Shown here piece after piece: positions 57,501 through 64,000 of a stretch of 64,000 bases of DNA. Source of the DNA: Ornithodoros turicata (Eukaryota > Arthropoda > Arachnida > Ixodida > Argasidae). The notes beneath the pieces are model-generated. The model saw nothing but the letters and a program-made list of their open reading frames with translations. It was not told the DNA's origin and searched no databases. Every line of letters begins with the position of its first letter. Positions within the stretch are counted from its first letter, which is position 1. The position numbers and the translations under genes were made by a program. The DNA lies in NCBI RefSeq assembly GCF_037126465.1, contig NC_088206.1, forward strand, positions 50,634,841-50,698,840. Reading direction: 5' to 3'.

Positions 57501-57674
57501 GTACGAAAGGGTAAGCTCACGAACCCATACAAAGGACCGTATTACATCCGCAACAGGATCCAAGACGATTACGTCGTTGGAAATCACGACAACACCTTCC
57601 TCAGAAGAGCTCACGCGGATCAACTAAAGAAATATGTACCTTCCCAACCACAAATAACTAATAGACCTTTTTAG
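57501..57674 (+). pseudogene. LTR-retrotransposon pol C-terminus fragment
   Basis: The frame reads VRKGKLTNPYKGPYYIRNRI, then RRAHADQLKKYVPSQP, ending at TAG 57672-57674. Basic sequence with GPY/F and a hydrophobic core is typical of the integrase C-terminus of Ty3/Gypsy elements. Nothing upstream of it belongs to the element, so only the tail remains. Confidence 0.6.
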
Positions 57675-58116
57675 AAAAACAAGCGCCACCTGTCACACTT
57701 CCAGGTAGGGAGGGGACTGCCTCCATAGGTAGCTCTCCTGCTTGATGACAGTACACATCTGTGACACACAAGGGCTCATGGGAACTTCGAGCGTCTTACA
57801 GCATTACGAGACGGCCAGACGCGGAGGTAGAAGAAAAACAACAACATTCCCGGTGTGCACAGCAGCAGCATATCAGCCAGGATAAACCATAACCGAATCA
57901 GACGACAGAGCAGTTCCCTCAAAGTTCCCGTGCTGCTTTGCGCCGCGCGCTTGAAGGCGCGCGCATCTTTTTAAAATTGAAGTCCATGGAACGATTCAGG
58001 GACTTTATTTCAAATCGTCTATTAGGCTCCGAGCCGGAGCCTCTGTGGGGATGGATGGTGTAACCGGTGGGCAGGGAAAGGCGAGGAGGAAGAGGGGATG
58101 AGGAGAAAGAAGTTGG
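57675..58116. other. Non-coding flank, possibly LTR-derived
   Basis: It follows the pol fragment and could be its 3' LTR, but I could not find a second LTR or bounded ends. Confidence 0.3.
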
Positions 58117-58261
58117 AAACAACAACTTTATTTTTGACCTTGGAGAGTGGGGAGTTTCATCGCCACAGGCGATACTCTACCCCATTGCTGGTGGGAATGT
58201 GGGGAATATAATAACGAGCCCCTTCACAATAACGATCGAAGTCCGATGGTGTCCAGAAATG

Positions 58262-59201
58262 TCAGAGAGCTTTGAGCGCAGAGCGTTGCTGGGCTGGATT
58301 GGGCCAGGGACCAAGCAATTTCGATAGGGAGAAGGGGCGAGAGTCCAGCTGACGAAGAGACTCGGAGAGTGTGGTTCGGGAAGGTTGGTAGTGAGGGCAG
58401 TGAAGAAGAATATGCTCCAGATCCTCAAGAGCACCACAGTGGCAGCAGGTGGGAGAGTCAACTTGTCTCAAGCGGTAATGCCACTGAGCTGTAAAGGCCA
58501 CATCGAGGTGCATTCGGTGGATTAATGCAGCATCTTGACGAGAGGTGTTCCGTGGCATGCGGAAAGCGAGCGTTGGATCAACTCTGCTCAACATAGAGGG
58601 GGGAAGAATGTCGGTTGTCCGTTGGCGGGAAGCCAGGGGTGTCACTAGGCGTCGCAGAATTGAACGGCGGTCTCCTCTCAGCAGAACAATACTGGTGCGT
58701 TTCCGATACGAGAGTGCTGCTTCTGTGGCGCTGTCGGCCTGCTCGTTCCCCACGACATCACAATGGGCTGGAACCCACTGGAGAACTAGCCTGTGGCCTG
58801 CGGCGTAGATAGTGTGGTAAGCCATTAACACATCTGTGACTAGGGGTGCGGATGGGCCTCGTATGCCGGAATTTTCAATTGCTTGAAGTGCAGATTTGGA
58901 GTCTGTAAAGACTGCCCATTCTCGGGGTGTAAAATCAGCGATGTGTTGTAGAAAGAAAAGGATGGCATAGAGTTCCGCAGCTGTGGAGGAGGTGTGAAAG
59001 GCGTCTTCCGTGCACTACGCCTTCGGATGGTATGACGAATGCTGAGGCGGACTTGTTGTTTCGGGATGCGCCATCGGTATATGCTGCCGTAAACGTAGAA
59101 AACTTCTCGTCTACCAGAGCATGAAAATGAGCTCGGAGGACTTGAGGGGGGACCTGATCTCTTCTTTCCAGAAGGTTTGGGAGGCGTACAAAAGTGGGCA
59201 C
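58262..59201 (-). pseudogene. LINE RNase H and zinc-knuckle region, frameshifted
   Basis: AAYTDGASRNNKSASAF and LVLQWVPAHCDVVGNEQADS are present, but a deletion near 59000 (after GRRLSH) shifts the frame before the TAAEL block. The knuckle CCHCGALEDLEHILLHCPHY is intact. Confidence 0.75.
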
Positions 59202-59548
59202 CGGTAGAGACCAGGGGGCTTCCGGCGGTATAATGTCCTTAGTTATGAAGCCAGTGAGAGTCTGGCGTGCGCTACTCGATAGAAGTCGCTTTCAGGGCGG
59301 TATCGAATTTTCCTGAGGAGCGGGTGGCGGGGAATGTGAGCACGCAAACGGAGGTAGTGCCGAGCCGTTTCACGTTCACGGAGAACCTCAATCGGGAGCT
59401 CACCAGCTTCAGCAAGTACTTGCCGTGTTTCAGCCATTCTTGGAACTCCGAGGCATCGACGAAGGCTCCGAGCAAACAGGGACCGAAGTGTATTTAATGA
59501 AGTTGTTGATATCGTGTGCAGAAGGAAGGCTGTAAAGCACAGTCGCCC

Positions 59549-59935
59549 TCACCAATGCCGCGTGAACCGCGAGCATGGAACGCTGATCACAGCCCCATCC
59601 TGAGCCAGAAAGATGTTGAATTGCGGGGAGCCATCGCTGCACTTTAGTTTCAAGGTGTTTAATGTGCCGAGCCCAGCGCAAGTGCGGTGAAAGCGTACCG
59701 GTTCAAGCTTCTTTGTACCAAGCCAAAGAGGGAAATTGGCCATAGCTTTGCGCGTGAAAGGGAGCTCGACACACTTTTCGGGTGAAAGGTCCATCCCAAG
59801 GTGCGTGAGGTACGTATGGATATTGTTTAAAGCGAGCTGCAGGCGGCGCTGGAGAGCTCTGCGTGATTTTCCTACTGTCCAAAGGGCGACGTCATCTGCA
59901 TACACGGAAAACGACACTTTGCGAGGAATTACTGA
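59549..59935 (-). pseudogene. LINE reverse transcriptase palm fragment
   Basis: PRKVSFSVYADDVALWTVGK holds the YADD catalytic motif. ALNNIHTYLTHLGMDLSPEK then KCVELPFTRK follow in family order. It is cut on the 5' side near 59940, where orientation changes. Confidence 0.75.
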
Positions 59936-59940
59936 TTGTC

Positions 59941-60250
59941 ATGCTGAACGAGGCCGTAAGGCCTGGTGTCCCCTCCCAGTACAGCGTACCCGGAAGCTCG
60001 GTCGGGCAACATTGGAGAGACGACTCTCGAAGATACTACAAACGAACATGGCGGTGCTATGCCGTTGTGCTGCCGCTACTCATATGTATCACTCAACATT
60101 CCATTAAAGTTGTGCCTTATCGTTCTCATGGTCTGCCGAAGCTCACATATGCCGCGTTTCTGGGAATGTTCTCAGCCCGACACTCTTTAACGTGGTGATG
60201 GCCGGCCTACACGCCGGATTTCTTAAAGTTGGCTTGACCGGCGTACTCGC
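59941..60250 (+). mobile_element. Probable inverted 5' segment of the same LINE
   Basis: The plus strand contains VLSPTLFNVVMAGLHAG at about 60158-60210, the reverse transcriptase block that should directly precede YADD, but in the opposite orientation to the rest. This is the layout left by twin priming. The remainder of the segment is too decayed to read. Confidence 0.5.
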
Positions 60251-60664
60251 TGCCCTCCATTGAAGCAATGCATTCCACCTGGATTTGTTAGAATATCTGT
60301 TGACGCTGAGCTTTAGAAAGAAAAGCCCACACATGGGTGTTGCTGTGAGAGGCCCATCGATGGTGTACTAGTGGAATGGAAGCGCAAGAGCGTCGCAGTT
60401 TTGTTCCTGGAGGACTTATTTGCGCCGTGTTGGCTTCATGGCAGAATGCACTGGTGCGCTATTTTTGTTGTACTTGGCTAAAACAGTGGGTTCTCCAGAA
60501 AAAGCACAGCTAGGACATGAAAGTTGAATTTGTCTTGTACGCTTTGCAACTTTGTGCGCTGTTGTGGGACGCTGCAATTTTGTTCCCACGACAAAAGAAG
60601 TATTGACAAGGTCGGTGTTGCTTGCGAAGCCTCTGTACCTTCATTCGTGGAGGGTGGAGGTACA

Positions 60665-60785
60665 GGTAGCGTTGGCTCAGTGGTAAAGATGTGGGTCACT
60701 GCTTTCGGGGGCCGTGGTTCGGTCCGCAGTGAGCTCGGTTTCGTTTGTTTGTTCTTCTTTCCTTTTTTTTTTTTTTTAGAGGTAG
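60665..60785 (+). mobile_element. Possible tRNA-derived SINE
   Basis: GCGTTGGCTCAGTGGTAAAG resembles an A-box region, GGTTCGGTCC a B-box, and a T-run follows at 60762-60777, as a pol III terminator or tail would. The anticodon arm is poor. Confidence 0.35.
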
Positions 60786-61005
60786 TTAAACAGAGGTAGG
60801 TATGAGAGTAACGGCAGGGCGAGAGCGTCAGAGTTTTGGCTTAATAATGCCGTACTGGACCTATGCCACACTGCATGGCGTTCAGTTTGATTTAGTTGCC
60901 CTAATGCTGTGTGATCGCCTGTGCAGTTAATATGTGAATAGTAGACGACTTCCCCTTGCACTCCCACTTACTTCACCACTACACGAATCCCCGTTTTGCA
61001 CAATA
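60786..61005. other. Transition to the satellite
   Basis: No gene or recognised repeat lies here. Confidence 0.4.
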
Positions 61006-64000
61006 CCACGCGCGTTTGTTGTAATGTAGATTATTGTCAATCATTTAAAATAAATTTTGGACTTGTGGCATAAACGCCCTTTCTTGACTGTAAACTCCAG
61101 GTCGATGTGACAACGGAATTAATTATGTGGGTCAACTTTGACGCGCTCTAATGGTAAGGGTATTTAAGATGAACGAATTACCACGCGTGTTTGTTGTAGC
61201 GTGGATACATGATACATTTACCATAAATTTCGGACCTGTAACGAATGCAAACATCTCAGGGAAAAGAGCTGTAGCTTAAACGTCCTTGTCCCTGTCAAGG
61301 TGGAACTCATCAAATTTTCATGGATAGAGGTCGACCTGACACGGAATCGTCACGCGGGTACACTTTAACGCGCTATAATGGGGAAACTAATTGAAATGCA
61401 CAAAGTGCCACGCGTGTTTGTTGTAGTGTAGATGCTTGTCCATCATTTAGCATAAATTTGAAAGATGTGGCTTAAACGTCCTTCGTTCCTTGTCAAGGTG
61501 GAACTGATCAAATTTTCACTGATAGAGGTCGACCTGACACGGAATCGTCACGCGGATACATTTTAACGCGCTATAAGGGCGAAATTAATAGAAACGCATA
61601 AAGTGCCACGCGTGTTTGTTGTAGTGTAGATGCCTGTCCATCATTTACCATAAATTTGAAAGATGTGGCTTAAACGTCCTTTTCCTTGTCAAGGTGGAAC
61701 TGATCAAATTTTCATTGATAGAGGTCGACATGACACGGAATCGTCACGCGGGTACACTTGAACGCTTTATAATGGCGAAATTAATAGAAACGCATAAAGT
61801 GCCACGCGTGTTTGTTGTAGTGTAGATGCTTGTCCATCATTTACCATAAATTTGAAAGATGTGGCTTAAACGTCCTTCGTTCCTTGTCAAGGTGGAACTG
61901 ATCAAATTTTCACTGATAGAGGTCGACCTGACACGGAATCGTCACGCGGATACATTTTAACGCGCTATAAGGGCGAAATTAATAGAAACGCATAAAGTGC
62001 CACGCGTGTTTGTTGTAGTGTAGATGCTTGTCCATCATTTACCATAAATTTGAAAGATGTGGCTTAAACGTCCTTCGTTCCTTGTCAAGGTGGAACTGAT
62101 CAAATTTTCACTGATAGAGGTCGACCTGACACGGAATCGTCACGCGGATACATTTTAACGCGCTATAAGGGCGAAATTAATAGAAACGCATAAAGTGCCA
62201 CGCGTGTTTGTTGTAGTGTAGATGCCTGTCCATCATTTACCATAAATTTGAAAGATGTGGCTTAAACGTCCTTCGTTCCTTGTCAAGGTGGAACTGATCA
62301 AATTTTCATTGATAGAGGTCGACATGACACGGAATCGTCACGCGGGTACACTTGAACGCTTTATAATGGCGAAATTAATAGAAACGCATAAAGTGCCACG
62401 CGTGTTTGTTGTAGTGTAGATGCTTGTCCATCATTTACCATAAATTTGAAAGATGTGGCTTAAACGTCCTTCGTTCCTTGTCAAGGTGGAACTGATCAAA
62501 TTTTCACTGATAGAGGTCGACCTGACACGGAATCGTCACGCGGATACATTTTAACGCGCTATAAGGGCGAAATTAATAGAAACGCATAAAGTGCCACGCG
62601 TGTTTGTTGTAGTGTAGATGCCTGTCCATCATTTACCATAAATTTGAAAGATGTGGCTTAAACGTCCTTCGTTCCTTGTCAAGGTGGAACTGATCAAATT
62701 TTCATTGATAGAGGTCGACATGACACGGAATCGTCACGCGGGTACACTTGAACGCTTTATAATGGCGAAATTAATAGAAACGCATAAAGTGCCACGCGTG
62801 TTTGTTGTAGTGTAGATGCTTGTCCATCATTTACCATAAATTTGAAAGATGTGGCTTAAACGTCCTTCGTTCCTTGTCAAGGTGGAACTGATCAAATTTT
62901 CACTGATAGAGTCGACCTGACACGGAATCGTCACGCGGATACATTTTAACGCGCTATAAGGGCGAAATTAATAGAAACGCATAAAGTGCCACGCGTGTTT
63001 GTTGTAGTGTAGATGCCTGTCCATCATTTACCATAAATTTGAAAGATGTGGCTTAAACGTCCTTCGTTCCTTGTCAAGGTGGAACTGATCAAATTTTCAC
63101 TGATAGAGGTCGACCTGACACGGAATCGTCACGCGGATACATTTTAACGCGCTATAAGGGCGAAATTAATAGAAACGCATAAAGTGCCACGCGTGTTTGT
63201 TGTAGTGTAGATGCTTGTCCATCATTTACCATAAATTTGAAAGATGTGGCTTAAACGTCCTTCGTTCCTTGTCAAGGTGGAACTGATCAAATTTTCATTG
63301 ATAGAGGTCGACATGACACGGAATCGTCACGCGGGTACACTTGAACGCTTTATAATGGCGAAATTAATAGAAACGCATAAAGTGCCACGCGTGTTTGTTG
63401 TAGTGTAGATGCTTGTCCATCATTTACCATAAATTTGAAAGATGTGGCTTAAACGTCCTTCGTTCCTTGTCAAGGTGGAACTGATCAAATTTTCACTGAT
63501 AGAGTCGACCTGACACGGAATCGTCACGCGGATACATTTTAACGCGCTATAAGGGCGAAATTAATAGAAACGCATAAAGTGCCACGCGTGTTTGTTGTAG
63601 TGTAGATGCCTGTCCATCATTTACCATAAATTTGAAAGATGTGGCTTAAACGTCCTTCGTTCCTTGTCAAGGTGGAACTGATCAAATTTTCACTGATAGA
63701 GGTCGACCTGACACGGAATCGTCACGCGGATACATTTTAACGCGCTATAAGGGCGAAATTAATAGAAACGCATAAAGTGCCACGCGTGTTTGTTGTAGTG
63801 TAGATGCTTGTCCATCATTTACCATAAATTTGAAAGATGTGGCTTAAACGTCCTTCGTTCCTTGTCAAGGTGGAACTGATCAAATTTTCATTGATAGAGG
63901 TCGACATGACACGGAATCGTCACGCGGGTACACTTGAACGCTTTATAATGGCGAAATTAATAGAAATGCATAAAGTGACACGCCTGTTTGTTGTAGTGTA
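61006..64000. repeat. 198-bp satellite array with higher-order structure
   Basis: CACGCGTGTTTGTTG recurs at 61409, 61607, 61803, 62001, 62199, 62397, 62595, 62793, 62990, 63188, 63386, 63583 and 63781, a spacing of 196-198. Two diverged, non-canonical units precede (61006 and about 61192). Monomers fall into two types: A (CGGATACATTTTAACGCGCT) and B (CGGGTACACTTGAACGCTTT). The array continues past the window end. Confidence 0.95.

Larger units (their letters stand above)
58117..59940 (-). mobile_element. Non-LTR retrotransposon, second copy
   Basis: It is highly similar to 20186-21288 over the RNase H region and extends further 5' into reverse transcriptase. The 3' end on the minus strand is the AACAACAAC/TTTATTTT junction at about 58117. 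Frameshifts near 59000 and 59430-59680 break the polyprotein. Confidence 0.8.

Noticed and set aside
61006..64000. CRISPR-like array
   Set aside because: Units are 198-bp head-to-tail monomers with no spacer/repeat alternation, in a eukaryotic context.

Overview
The window looks like nuclear DNA from an arachnid, most probably a hard tick. The reasons are conserved animal genes split into short exons by long introns full of DNA transposons, tRNA-derived SINEs, LINE fragments with a (TTG)n tail, and a satellite. The species is inferred from general character, not from a marker gene.

Four protein genes can be read. (1) At the left edge, the 5' part of RCE1 (CAAX prenyl endopeptidase) lies on the minus strand at 2585-2050 and runs towards the window start. 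(2) Cyclin C lies head to head with it on the plus strand as one uninterrupted frame (3027-3902); the two start codons are 441 bp apart. (3) From 42861 down to 9577 the minus strand carries a RIN/sprint-family Rab5 exchange factor. I place 18 coding exons with consistent GT/AG sites. They sum to 3591 bases, exactly 1197 codons including the stop, and encode proline-rich, SH2, proline/acidic, RIN-homology, VPS9 and Ras-association parts. The extreme N-terminus was not found. (4) From 45555 to 55933 the plus strand carries a large C2H2 zinc-finger gene with about 20 fingers and a SUMO-interaction-like motif. Its N-terminal exon and its zinc-finger body are separated by 3.7 kb in which the gene's own middle part (an acidic 45-49-residue tandem-repeat array and its flanks) lies on the minus strand in permuted order.

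The introns are a transposon record. Several insertions can be bounded to the base by their target duplications: hAT-type elements at 11966-12852, 22011-22804, 24913-25542 and 48412-49428 (perfect 8-bp duplications), small hAT-like elements at 5513-5660 and 56744-56882 (6/8 and 7/8), and TA-flanked pogo/Tigger-like or mariner-like elements at 131-869, 8957-9172, 14536-15429, 15559-16426, 22966-23586, 32074-32252 and 33871-34908. A 3.1-kb fold-back element (27872-31011) has arms over 1 kb long, each with the same open frame. Two copies of one non-LTR retrotransposon (20186-21288 and 58117-59940) encode RNase H and a zinc knuckle; the second appears to have an inverted 5' segment.

The right end (61006-64000) is a 198-bp satellite, degenerate at its left edge and homogeneous, with dimer and trimer higher-order order, towards the window end. 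RCE1, cyclin C, the RIN protein and the zinc-finger protein have no obvious shared pathway; only the RCE1/cyclin C pair is close enough to share a promoter.
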